Origin: Lumnitzera littorea
Lineage: Eukaryota; Streptophyta; Magnoliopsida; Myrtales; Combretaceae
Reading direction: 5' to 3'
DNA length: 64,000 nucleotides
Assembly (NCBI GenBank): GCA_024138015.1
Contig: JAMXBB010000011.1
Location: 72,172,522-72,236,521 of the forward strand
Part shown: positions 34,974 to 47,965 of the stretch, piece after piece
Position numbering within the stretch: position 1 is the stretch's first letter
Layout: each line of letters starts with the position of its first letter
The notes under the pieces: model-generated
What the model was told of the DNA's origin: nothing
What the model saw: the letters and a program-made list of their open reading frames with translations, nothing else
Database searches by the model: none
Program-made: the position numbers and the translations under genes

Positions 34974-37914
34974 TGTAAGCTCCACAACTAACCATTCGAG
35001 GTTTCGATCAGTTGAAAAACCCGATCGAGCCTAAATTATAAAGTAAAGCTAGAAATATTAGTAAAGATGACCTTGTAAATTCGAATTTAAGAAAATAAGT
35101 AATAAAATAGGAGATTATAAAATTTTCAAATTTTAAGTATAATAATTGTTAATTATCGAAAAGACGAAAAGTGTAATCTATTAATTAATAAATTACTAGA
35201 GATAAATTATATATATACTGAAAATCATAAAATAACCTAAACAATATTTAAGAATATTTATTTGTACTATATATGAATTTACATGTATATAGAAATACGC
35301 ATAATTACTTAAAATACGCGAAATGTGCTTAAATAATAATAAATAATTAAAGAAAATTCATAATTAATTAAGGAAAAATAAAGAAAAATCAGAAAAAAAT
35401 AAGGAATGATCCAGAATTGGGTTGTGGCAGCTGGGGAAAATAAGAAAAAAATTAGCCAATTAAATTAGAGCAACACAAAAGCAAAAAATTAAGGGATTTG
35501 GGTAATGTCTTGTCCAATTTAATGCATGTTAATCACCACAAAGCTCTATAAATAGGGAAAAAAATCATAGAGCTTATTTGGACAGTTAGAAACTAGAGAA
35601 AAATTAGGAGCATCGAAATTGGAGGAAAAAAATTCAGTAAAAAAAAAAAAAAAAGAAAACTGTGCAGTTAAGGCTTGTAAGGAGAACCCACACCAGACGA
35701 GCACTTGGGAGTGGACGGCTACCACCACCACATGGTGGTGACAGTGCCTGGACCGGCCAATAAGGCCACGGTGGCCAGAGCCACACAGACCGGTGAGTCC
35801 GATTTCTAGCCCGATTTTGTGTAATTTTGTAAAAATAGTAAATATTATTAGAAAATTATGAATTTTGTTATTCTAGAATATTTTTGTATGTAGTTTTTAG
35901 GAAAAATATTATTTTGATGAGAATATGTCTCGTGATATATGATCCTTAAGAAATTATGTAAAACTGAGCATGTTTCGATTTAAAAATAAATGACCTTAAG
36001 AGTATAGTTTTGAATCCAAAATTTTTGTATAGATTACTTAGATGATATAGAATAATGCTATGAAGCCCGTTTTCAAAAACTAATTTTCAAAAATTTTAGA
36101 TAATTTTTAGGCTCTAAAATGAGGCATAAAATGGGTAATTTAGGGTTAATTAAGTAATTAAATGGTTAATTACTGATTTAGTGAATAATTATATGTTTTA
36201 GGATGTTAAAGTCTAATAAAGTATGATACTTGTAGCATTTAGGGTGTTAGATGTAATTATTAGGTTAATTATGTAGTAAATGAGTAATAAGGAAAAATAG
36301 TTAATTTTAAGTTAATTTTGTAAATTAAAGAAATTAGGTGTAAAATCTTATTTAGGATGAATTTATACATTTTTAAATGATAATTGATGTTGGGAGAAGG
36401 TAATTAGAGTGTTAGAAATATTAGATGTGTATTATATACATAATATGCAATTATTGGAAATATAATAAATAGAAAATATTAGGATAAAAATTGATATTAT
36501 ATAAATAATAGGGATATATAATTAAAATGATAAAAAACTTAAATTTATGTAATTATATGAAAAATGTAAAAATTTATCAGATCAGGAGTAAATTTGGTAT
36601 ACTAATAAAGATTTAAGTATACCGGGTGGAATAAAATACTAACTAGGGGTAATGATGATATTTAAGATATTTGGAAGTAATGTGATTAATTTCACATTAT
36701 GAGTTGAAACAAATTTCTAGGATTCGGGTATAAAACAGTACTTAAAAATCGAACTAGAGCCTAATTTAGAAATTGATGCGGAAACTGAACCCGAATCTAA
36801 CCCCAAACCTAAAATAATTGTAAAAGACTTAAGACCTAGATAATTAGGTATATTAAACCCTAAACAAAATATAATAATAAGCGTTATAGGATAAAACGAA
36901 CCTATAATAGTTATATGAAAAACTGAAACCACGTTTGTGTTATAGGGATGATCGATAATGGCCTGAGCAAGTCGGACCTCGAGTGAGTGAGCGAGCAAAG
37001 AGTCGAGGTAAGTTGAGATTAATACGATATTGTATTTTGGAGGCTTGAGATTATGCTTGATTGTGCTTGTTAGATAGTTGGTTGTGTGCATGTGCTTGCT
37101 TATGGGTGATGCTATGATTCTGTTTGTTATTCTAGCTTGTATTGTATGACTTGTATGAAATGATTGATCACCCTAAACTGGACCTAGTCAAATATACGAC
37201 CAATAATCATAATCGGACATGTATGGCAACTCATTAAGAGAAACCTAGGATTCTTCGGCTAAATACCGATCCCTTCGAAAGGGATAGTGCAGGATTGCAA
37301 AGGGTCTCTTCTTTATCCTTAGTCGAACTAAGTGATAGGTGAGGAGGTCGCGGCGAGGGTGAAGATAATGGTTTGAGGGTAGTCGCGGGAGGAATAAGGT
37401 CTCCATTACACAAGCTTGGATTTGGTCGTGAACTGTTGCATTAACGGCAACTCCTCAACCCGGATTAGAGCAGATGCAATTTCTCTAATCTCACGACGAG
37501 CCGGACGATGTTGTGTGATGGCATTTGCTTGAACATGCATTGCACCTAATAAGTTGGTCGATAACCTTGTTGTGTTTACGGTATAGTTTTAAGTCCTTCA
37601 TCCTAACTTACTGAGCTGTGGTTGATCATATCCCTATAGACGTCGTGCAAGTACTGGCTAAGAAGCGGCATACAACTACTTTGAAGCTAGCAATTGCTGG
37701 ATCTTAGGGAGTGAGGAAAAACATTTGAAGACTAAACACATATTTTTAAGGCCTAAGCTTTTACTTTAGAACTTTTCATTTTTGAATAATGTAATAACTA
37801 GGAATTATATTATGGAGAAATATTGTAAACTTTAATTGTAATAACTGAATTATAGTAAATATATATATTTCCTCACTTTTTTAGATAAATGATTTATTTA
37901 AATTACAAACTGTT
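34974..37914 (+). mobile_element. LTR B (family 1), 3' end missing
   Basis: Begins TGTAAGCTCCACAACTAA and is collinear with A, C and D, with TATA at 35546-35555 and GC-rich leader at 35690-35800. It breaks off at 'acaaactgttt', ~125 bp before the expected GTGACA end. Beyond lies Tat-like element X, so a deletion has removed the B end, the rest of B0, the E2 end and part of X. Confidence 0.8.
35793..35798 (+). other. Splice-donor-like GTGAGT in LTR leader
   Basis: CGGTGAGT lies at the end of the GC-rich leader. GTGAGT is retained in C (44798-44803, minus strand) and D (45762-45767); A has ATGAGT. It suggests a spliced leader, though splicing is unproven. Confidence 0.35.
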
Positions 37915-37974
37915 TAACTTAGTTTACATCAGGAAATTACTACAATTAATAGACCACTTGAATTAAATAGTAAG

Positions 37975-39995
37975 TTAAAAGGTTGTTTCGGTAGCTAATA
38001 CTTCCAAGGTTTATCTTTTAACTACTAATTTTACTGGTAGCCAAATATTAAATTTAGTATAATGTGAATTGCCTTTTCTTCATAGAGGAACTTACACGTC
38101 ATGGAAGTGCTTGATGTTGAGAAGGAGAAGGCAACAGAGCACCAACCTGAGCATGAAACTTTGATCTTCAAAGATTGTATGAAGGTTGCTACAAGTTTTT
38201 TTAACAACATTTCCACTTCATAGAAAGCTTAAGATGTTGAAGGTGAATTGGAGAAAGTATAATGGGAAGTTGGCAAAAAAATTGTTGACTTGAAGTAAGC
38301 TAAGCAAAGGGTTGAGGCTAAGGTCTAAGCTTTAAATAAGTGTGTTACCATTCAGGTAAACATTAATAAGGATTTGAATGTAAAGCTCTCATGGACTTTA
38401 GAAGTGCAATGAAGAGCTTAGTGCATAGGTCAAATGGGGATATAATCAGGTAGGTCGTTAAAGTATATTCGATCAGTCTAACTTGATAAAAACCTTATAG
38501 AGTTTAGAGTTGGGTTTTGGAATATGATTCAAAACTTTATAGGGTTTAGGATTAGGTTTTAAGATTATAAAAAACCTTATAAAAAACTCGACCCAATAAA
38601 AAAAATATATATTAATAAAAAATATTTACTTTTAATTTATGCAAAGTGCATATCATATATAAGTTTTACATTGTACAATGCATTTAATTCTCAAATTGTG
38701 TAAATCAGTAAATATAATTCTAATTCTACTTAACTTTTTTCCCTTCTATTCCCTCTTTAATTTCATCTAAACCCTTTAAAAACCCACCCCTATAGGGTCA
38801 AGAATCCTATAAGGTATAAGGGCTAGTTTTGGGAAAAGGGAGTAAAACCCTATAGGGTTTTAGGAAATGCCAAACCCTATAAGGACTGGTTTGGGTTTCA
38901 AAAAACCTGCCCTAATTGCATCCCTAAAGTCAAATAGCTTTAAGCTCCACTTTAAGAGGCTAAAGAAAAGGATCAAACTCTAGAGTAGTCCTATACTTCA
39001 CTCTTTAGAAGGGAAAAAGGGATATTAGGAGGAAATTTGCCAACTGAAGGGAACATTCAATCAACGGAAGGCATAGATTTTTGAACCGAAGAACGGTGCC
39101 CACTTTGGTCTGAGTAAGGAAGAGGTTTTTGGCGAGATTATGAATAGTAAGGAATGGGAAGACATTGTAAAGAATAAATCGATGCAAGGTGTTAGGGCAA
39201 CAAGGGAGGAAGTACTGAAGAAGTACCTCGATTATGACTTAAGCTACTTGGACTTTCACAGGTGATTTAGATGAGGAGATGAGGAGGAGGAAGATTCCTA
39301 GAAGTCTACAAAAGATGAAGAGCAGGGTTTGGTTGGGCTAAACAACATGAGCAAATCCCTTTACCACCAAACACCGAGCCACCTCCAATCCCTAATCCTT
39401 TATGTAGGCTTCCTCTAGAGCCTATTCCAACTACATGAGTTGAAGACAATCAAGGAGCTATTAGTTACCCCCAATTGATTCTTGAATCTAAATTTTGTTC
39501 ATATACATATTTCTATTTTTCTGTCATGACTTCACTTTCAAGTTGGAATGCCAGCTTTTCATTGTAAGGAGTTGAATTTTTTTATTTGCTTAGAAATATG
39601 GGTGCTCTTTACTAGTTTTACTATTATCTTAATGTCTTGTTATGTTCTTATTTATGCTAATTTGGGAAATTCGTTAGCCAATGCTTAAGTTTGGCTAGTT
39701 TTCTCTTAAATCAGACAAGGATATTTCCTTTAGGAGCACCTGAAATGTTCAAACTTGGATTTGGTCTAGAGGTATCTATGTTTGATTAGGTTGAGGCTAT
39801 TGACTAATCAAGCTTGAAGAGGTTTAACTCCATTTTCTATATGAGAAGTAGGAGGTAAGATGTCCATCTGCTTAAAATCAAGTTAAGACTTAAGAAAATT
39901 AGAAGATTTGTTAACTAATGTGGTTAGGACCAGTATAAATTAGGGTTAGTTAACTTATAAAGGGGTTCAAACTCTGTTCCATTACCCTTGGAAAG
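37975..39995 (+). pseudogene. Antisense additional ORF of Tat-like element X
   Basis: The sequence is homologous to the reverse complement of 54255-55620, i.e. the coiled-coil and C-terminal part of the X' antisense ORF. The recognisable piece begins at the ATG near 38101 (MEVLDVEKEKA), followed by Lys/Glu-rich heptads, the segment equivalent to 'KEEVFDEIMNSKE' and a Pro-rich end (NTEPPPIPNPL). It is broken by stops, shifts and a hAT-like MITE (38436-38927). The upstream PF04195-like part is absent. Relative to X pol (48.4-48.8 kb, minus) it is antisense and downstream, as in Tat-lineage elements carrying extra ORFs. Confidence 0.6.
38436..38927. mobile_element. hAT-like MITE within X antisense ORF
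   Basis: Flanked by GGTCAAAT (38428-38435) and AGTCAAAT (38928-38935), a near-perfect 8-bp duplication. Terminal words GGGGATATAATCAGG and, inverted, TTAGGGATGCAATTAGGG are imperfect TIRs. The paralogous X' sequence (near 55230-55250) lacks the insert and has one copy of the target. 'ccctatagggttt' words recur inside. No ORF. Confidence 0.75.
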
Positions 39996-40059
39996 ACATG
40001 ATTTAGACAAATTAAAAATCCATTAACCATTAATAAGGTTAGGACTATACTATTGCATC

Positions 40060-40064
40060 ATACT
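40060..40064. repeat. ATACT target duplication of E3 (left)
   Basis: The same ATACT stands at 48422-48426, right after the other E3 terminus. Confidence 0.85.
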
Positions 40065-41780
40065 TGTAGATACCTTATTTTTGCTATCGTTATAATTCTT
40101 TCTTATAGGGCTAGATTTGAAAAATAAAATAAAATAAAAATAAGAAAAAATATAAATAAATAAATAAAATGAAAATTGAAAGAAAATAAAAAAATTAAGT
40201 GTCAAGTCAAGTCGAGTCATTTAGAGTCGGATCCAACAATGGTTGAGTCCATACTTTCAATTTAATAAATTCCGAATCGTTTAATAGTCGAGCATTATTA
40301 AAAATATTTTTTAGTATAGTCCAATGTAAAGTAGGTATTTATTTAATTTATATTAGGCTAAATAGATTTTAAAATAAGTCAAGCTAAGATAGAAAGTTTA
40401 AATAAGTGTAGGGTTTCTAGAAACTAGATTGAATCTTCAATAAATTTAAATTAGATATTATCGTATCATCATATCTTCGATTTGCTAAGATTAAATCTAT
40501 ATCCAAAAAGATTCAAAATATTTAAATTTATAGCTTATAAATAGAGAATATGGGCATGTGAAAAATTTACATTTTTTTTACAATTCACATAGCCTCACCC
40601 ACAATTCATCTACTGTCCACACTGTCCCCTCACAATCACAGTTACACCACTACACATTCACGCCACAATCAGCAAGCATATACATGCCGTAGTCCCTTCC
40701 TTCACTTACCCATGATTCACAATTAGACTCACATATCCACCACAATCAGAGTCACATACCTATACAACCAAATTCACACATGCATGTCCTCACCACCGTC
40801 CCAAACACACATTAGTCACCATTTACATGAACTGCACCCAACTTTACCGACAAACATATACCTACTCTTAACAACTCCCACAAACACTAACGCACACTCA
40901 CCAATTAGCCTCCCACACACTCACTTATCGCCACGTTGATCCACTAAGCACAACACTTCACGCCAACATAACACAGCACACTGCCTCATGCACTTTACGC
41001 CAAATCACTACATATTGTTCACTTCCCTTACGCTGACATCGAGCAGCACACAACACTTCACGTCGATACATGCTGAGCAACATACATCCACACATGTTGA
41101 CACACATTAAACACAGCATACCGTTTATACCTTGTACTAACGTATATTAAACACATCCACGATCGCACTGATCAGCAATACACATGAGCACTCATAGCCA
41201 TGTATTGTCCATTGTCTAAGTACAACCGATCATGAGAGAATTTATGATGCACATCCATTGTCTACGATCAATCCACAACACACACATCCAATTACGTACT
41301 TGTTTCGACCCGTTTAGGTAATTGAATAAATTTTGTAGTTAGTTATTTATTTATTTTAGTTAATTTATTTATTTAACTAACTTGTTTTCAATGTAAGTTT
41401 TTTTTTTAATTTTTATAATTGTCGTGTTATTTTGTAATTTTTAGATAATTTGTAATTTTTAAATTACATTTTTTGAAAAGTTGCATATTTTTTCTCTAAA
41501 ATTTGTATTTTCGGAGAAGATACGTATCTTAGTATATCTTGCATTTAGGATTTTAAAAAAGATAATTTTTTTGACACGTAGATTTAAAAGAAAAATAAAA
41601 ATATTAATTAGAGTTTTTCAAAAGATTTTAAAAATTAAATTTGTGAAATTAGATCTTTTTAAGGTTTTTTTCTAAAAATAATAATTTGATAACTAACGTA
41701 AATCTGGTTCGATTTCTTTTGAAAAAAGCTCCACGGACTAAATCTTTTCTAAAAAAGAATTACGTTGGTTTGATCCTAAC

Positions 41781-44700
41781 TATAAGACCTACAATCAAGA
41801 TTCGGAGTTTGGCTCATAAAATTTAGGGCAATCAATTAAAAAAACTAATCAAGTCTAAATTATAAAATAAAGCTAAAAATATTAGTAAAAGTAATCCTGT
41901 AAGTTAGAATTTAAGAAAATAAGTAATAAGATAAGAGAATATAAGTTCAAGTTTTAAGTATATTACTAATTATTTAAAAATGCGTAAAATGCATTCCGAT
42001 AACTAACGAATTGCTAAAAATAAGTTATATGCACACTAAAAATTATAAAATAACTTAAATAATATTTAGGAGTATTTATTTATACCATATATGTATTTAT
42101 TTGTAGGTAAAAATATGTGCAATTACTTAAAATATATGAAATAAACTAAAATAAGGTTAATTAATGAAAGAAAATTCGTAATTAATTAAAAAAAAATCAA
42201 GAAAATTATGGAAAAATATGAAAGTGTCCAGAAGTGAGGTGTGACAATTTGGAAGTGAATAAATAAAAGCAACAAATTAAATTGATGCAACAAAAAAGGA
42301 AAAATTGAATAGGATAAGTTATTGTGTTGTCTAATTTAATGCATAGAATTTGCTTTATACCTCTATAAATAGCAAGAAAATTTTACAAGCTCATTTGGTT
42401 TGTTAGGAGTTGGAAAAAATTTCAAAGGGTCGAAATAAGAAGTGGAATTAGGGTATACAAAAAAATTACTTGAATCTATGTAATTAAAGCCATAAAAGAA
42501 AACTAACACCCAACAACAATCTGGGAGTAGACAGCTGTCACGCCCCGAAGCGGCAGAGTCGTAACAGCCCCGCCGTGTAAACCACCCTAAGATAGTAGTT
42601 GGCCTCACAACCGCTATCCTAGACCTGATCTACACAAGGCGTCCACAACTAACCCGCTTTAAAGTAGACAATTTGTAATTTAAATAAATCATTTACCTAT
42701 AAAAGTGAGGAATTATATATATATGTTATCATTCAATTATTGCAGTTAAAGTTTACAACATTTCTCTATAGTATATTCCCTAGTTATTACATCACTCGGA
42801 AATGAAAAATAATTCTAAAATAAAAACTTAGACCTTAAAATATGTGTTTATTCTTCAATGTTTTTCCTCACTTCCCAGGATCCAGCAGTTGCTAGCTTCG
42901 GAGTAATTGGTTGCCGCTTCTTAGCCAGCACCTGCACGATGTCTATAGGGATGTGAGCAACCACAGCTCAGTAAGTTAGGACGGAGGACTTAAAACTATA
43001 TCATACACACAACAAGGTTTTCAATCACTTATTAGGTGCAATGCATGTGCAAGCAAATGCCATCGCACGACGTTGTCCGGCCCGTCGTGAGATTAGAGAA
43101 ATTGCGCCCGCTCTAATCCGGGTTGAGGAGTTACCGTTAATGCAACAGCTCACGACCAAACCCAGGCTTGTGTAATGGAGACCTTGCTCCTCCCGCGACT
43201 ACCTTCGAACCACTGTCTTCATCTCCGCCGCGACCTCCTCTCCTGTCACTTAGTTCGACTGAGGATGAAGAAGGGACCATTTTGCAATCCTGCGCTATCC
43301 CTTCCGAAGGGGTCGGTATTTGGCCGGAGAGTCCTAAATCCCCTAACGGGTTGCCATGCATGTTCGATTATGATTACTGGTCGTATATTTGATTAAGTCC
43401 AATTTAGGGTGATCAATCATTACATACAATTCATACAGTATGTACCAGAGCAACAAACAGAATCATGGCATCACCCATAATCAAGCACATGCAGACATTC
43501 AACTATCTAACAAGCACAACCAAGCATAATCTTAAGCCTCCTAAAATACAGCATCGTATTAATCCCAACTTACCTTGACTCCTCGCTCGCTCGCTCGAGG
43601 TCCGATTTGCTCAGGCCATCGCCGATTATCCCTATAACACGAACGTGATTTCAGCTTTTCATATAACTGTTATAGGTTCGTTTTATCCTATAATGCTTAT
43701 TGTTAGGTTTTGTTTACGGTTTAATATGCCTAATTATCTAGGTATTAAGTCTTTTATAATTATTATAGGTTTAGGTTTAGGTTTAAGTTCGGTTTTCGCA
43801 TCGATTTCTAAACCAGGTTTTTAGTTCGATTTTTAAGTAATGTTTTAGATTCCAACCCTAAAAATCCGTTTCAACCTATAATGTGAAATTAATCACATTA
43901 CTTCCCGATCTCCTATATACCATTATTACCCCTAGTCAGTATTTTATTCCATCCGGTACACTTAAATCCCTATTTGTGTACCGAATTTACTCCTAATGTG
44001 AGAAATTTTTACATTTTTCATATAATTACATAAATTCAAGTTTCTTATCAGATTTATTATATATCCCTATTATTTATATAATATCAATTTTTATCCTAAT
44101 ATTTTCTATTTATTATATTTTCAAAAATTACACATTATGCATTATTACATATTATGCACATAATGCATTTCTAATATTTCTATTACCCTAATTACCATCT
44201 CTAACATAAATTATCACTTTAAAATGTCTAAATTCATCCTAGATCAGGTTTTACACCTAATTATTCTAATTTACAAAATTAACTCATAATTTACTATGTT
44301 TTTCTATTACTAATTTACTACATAATTAACCTAATAATTACATCTAACACCCTAAATGCTATAAGTATCATACTCCATCAGATCTTAACATCCTAAAACA
44401 TGTAATTATTCACTAAATCAGAAATTAATCATTTAATTACATAATTAGCCTTAAATTACCCATTTTATGCCTCATTTTAGGGCCTAAAAATTATCTAAAA
44501 ATTTCGAAAATTAATTTTTTGAAAACGGGCTTCATAGCACTGTTCTATATCATCTAAGTAATCTATAAAAAAATTTTGGGCTTGAAACTACACTCCTAAG
44601 GTCATTTATTTCTAAACCGAAACATGCTCGGTTTTGCATGATTTCTTAGGGACCATATATTACGGAACATAATTTCATCAAAATAATATTTTTCCTACAA

Positions 44701-47700
44701 ACTACATACAAAAATATCCCATAATAACAAAATTCATAATTTTCTAATTATATTTACTATTTTTACAAAAATTCACAAGATTCGGGCTGGAAATCGGACT
44801 CACCGATTTGGGTGGCTCCGGCCACCGCGGGCCACCGTGGCCTTGTTGGCCGGCCTGGGCGCTGCCACCACCGTGTGGTGGTGGTGGCCGTCCACCCCCA
44901 GCTCCTCGTCTGGTGTGGGTTCCCTTCAAAACCCCTAACTGCACAGTTTTTCTTATTTTTTTTATTTTCTGGATTTTCTCTCGAATTTTCAACTCTCACT
45001 AATTTTCTCTGATTTGTATCTATCCAAATGAGCTCTGTAATTTTTCCTACTATTTATAGGGCTTTGTGGAATTTATTGTGCATTAAATGGGATAAGACAA
45101 TTGCCTTATCCCTTGATTTTTGGCTTTAATGTTGGCTTATTCTAATTGGCCGAATTTTTTTCTTATTTTTCCCAACTGCCATGACCCAATTCTGGATGAT
45201 TCATGATTTTTCCTGATTTTTCTTGATTTTTCTTTAATTAATTATGAATTTTCTTTAAGCATTTAGTATTATTTTAGCATATTTCGCGTATTTTAAGTAA
45301 TTACGCGTATTTTTATCTACACATAAATACATGTAGGGTACACGTGAACATTCCTAAATATTATTTTGGTCATTCTAAAATTTTTAGTATACATATAATC
45401 TATCTCTAATAATTTATTAGTTATTATATTACACTTTTTGCCTTTTTGGTAATTAGCAGTTATTATGCTTAAAATTTGAAAATTTTATAGTCTCCTATTT
45501 TACTACTTATTTTCTTAAATTTAAGTTTACAGGTTATTTTTATTGATATCTTGTTAAATAGTTTATAATTTGGGTTTGATCGGATCTTTTAACCGATCGC
45601 CCTAAACCTTGAGTTCTAAGTTCAATCCTACGGTTACTTGGCTTAACTTTGAGGCTTAACTTTGGGGCTTACAACAGCCACCACCACCATATGGTGGTGG
45701 TAGCGCCCAAACTGACTAACAAGGCTATGGCAGCCGGTGGTGGCTAGAGCCATTAGTTCATGTGAGTTTAATTTCTAATCCGATTTTGTATAAGTTTGTA
45801 AAAAATATTAACTCTTGTTATAAAATTATGAAATTTGTTATTCTAGAATATTTTAGTATGTAGATTTAGGGAAAAAAATTATTTTTATGAATTTATGTCT
45901 AAAAATATACTGTCCTTAAAAAATTATGCAAAATTATGCATGTTTCGAATTAGAAATAAATAAGCTTAGGAGTGTAGTTTTGGACTTAAAATTTTTGTGT
46001 AGACTATTTAGTTGATATAAAACAATGTCGCAAACCCTTTTTCTTAAAATGAATTTTTGAAATTTTTAGATAATTTTTAGGCCTTAAAATGATGCATAAA
46101 ATGGGTTATTTTTGGTTAATTAAGTAATTAAATGGTTAATTACTGATTTAGTACATAATTATACATTTTAGGATGTTCAAATCTGATGAAGTATAATACT
46201 TGTAGCATTTAAGGTATTAAATGTAATTATTAGAGTATTATATAATAAATAAGCAATAGGAAAAATAATAAATTTTAAGTTAGGTTTGTAAATTAGGGTA
46301 ATTAAGAGTAAAATCTGATTTATGATGAATTTACATATTTGAGATGTTAATTGATGTTGGGAGATGATAATTAGACCGATAGAAATATTAAATGTGTATT
46401 ATGTACATAATAGATAATAACACATAATATGCAAAAATTGGAAATATAATAAATAGAAGATATTAGAATAAAAATTTATATTATACTAATAATCAGAATA
46501 TATGATAAATTTGATAGAAAACTAAAATTTAGGTAATTATATGAAAAATATATAAATTTCTCATATCGGGAGTAAATTCGATACACTAATAAGGATTTAA
46601 GTGTATTGGGTAAAATAAAATACTAACTAGAGATAATTATGATATTTAGGATACTTGGAAGTAATGTGATTAATTTCACATTGTGGATTGAAACGAGTTT
46701 CTAGGGTTTTGTATAAAACTATACTTAGAAACTGAACTAGAACTTTATTTACAAATCGATGTGGAGACTGAACTAGAAACTAGCCCTAAACTAAGAATAA
46801 TTGTAAAAGATTTGAGAACCTAGATAATTAGACATATTAAACCCTAAACTAAAGATAATAATAAGTGTTATAGGATAAAATGAACTTTTAACAATTATAT
46901 GAAAACTGAGATAACGTTGGTATTATAGGGATAATTGGCGATGAACTAATTTGTAGTACTCGGAGGATTGAATTGTACTTGATTATACTTGTTAGATAGT
47001 TAGTTGTATGCATGTACTTGTTTTGAGCTGTTGATTATGATGTTGATTTGCTGTCTAACTTGTATTTATATGAATTGTATGGAACTATTGATCACCCTAA
47101 ACTGGACCTAATCAAATTTATGACTTGTAATTGTAAATCAGATATGCATAACAACCCATTAGGGGAACATTAGGATTCTCTGGTCAAATATCGACCCCTT
47201 CGAAAGGGATAGTGTTGGATGGCATAATTGATCCCTTCTTCATCCTTAGTTGAACTAAGTAACAAGAGAGGAGGTTGTGGTAAGGGTAAAGTCAATGGTT
47301 CGAAGGTAGTCGTGGGAGGAGCAGTGTCTTCATTGCACAAGCTTAGGTTTGGTTGTGAGCTATTATATTAACGGAAACTCTTCAACCCAGATTAGAGCGG
47401 ATGCAATTTCTTTAATCTCAAGATGGGCTGAACAATATCATGCAAAGGCATTTGTTTGAACATACATTATACCTAATGATTTGATTGATAACCCTATTTG
47501 TGTTTGCTGTATGGTTTTAGTCTCCATTCTAACTTACCGAGTTGTGGCTGCTCACATCCCTATAGCCTTTATTGCAAGTACTAACTAAGAAGTGGCTTAT
47601 AATTACCTCAAAGTTAACAATTGCAAGATCCTGGGGAGTAAGAATATAAATTGAAGACCAGATACACTCCCAAGTTTAACTTTATATTTAAAGCTTTTAG

Positions 47701-47965
47701 TATTAGATTACAAATTACTCAGGTAGATTATGATTAAGTGGCTAAATCTTATAAATATACTTAGATTATTTTAATATAAGTATATATTTTTCTTAAGTTT
47801 ATTAGTAGATATCACGTTTAAATTATGAACTGTTTACTTTAAAGCGAGTTAGTTGTTGACGTCTTGTGTAAATCAGGTTTAAGGTGGCGACTGTATGGTC
47901 AGTTTCTGTCTTAGAATAGTTTACACGGCAGGACTGTTATAACTATGTCACTTCAGGACGTGACA
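41781..47965 (+). mobile_element. Solo LTR D (family 1) nested in E3
   Basis: Starts TATAAGACCTACAATC (TGT degenerated) and ends CAGGACGTGACA. CTAAC occurs at 41776-41780 and 47966-47970. The LTR proper is ~3042 bp once nested copy C and its duplication are removed. It has TATA at 42363-42372, GTGAGT at 45762-45767, and a perfect inverted repeat CCACCACCATATGGTGGTGG near 45683. It is more diverged from A and C than they are from each other. Confidence 0.9.
42536..45673 (-). mobile_element. Solo LTR C (family 1) nested in D
   Basis: 3138 bp, complete: TGTCACGCCCCGAAGCGG at 42536 and GGGGCTTACA at 45673, flanked by ACAGC at 42531-42535 and 45674-45678. It lies in opposite orientation to its host D. 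It is the best-preserved member, with clean ends, GC-rich leader (44800-44935), and TATA on - at 45050-45059. The open frames here (43.1-43.4 and 44.7-45.0 kb) come from the GC-rich leader segments and are not conserved as proteins. Confidence 0.93.

Noticed and set aside
34576..37914. TIR transposon with ~400-bp inverted ends
   Set aside because: The left arm is the 3' end of an LTR in minus orientation and the inner copy starts with a complete LTR 5' end at 34974. Nested opposed LTRs explain it better.
42363..45012. Frames of 64-82 codons, GC-rich, at 42.4-42.6, 43.1-43.4 and 44.7-45.0 kb
   Set aside because: They overlap each other in several frames within the LTR leader and 3' parts. Equivalent copies A, B and D do not keep the same protein.
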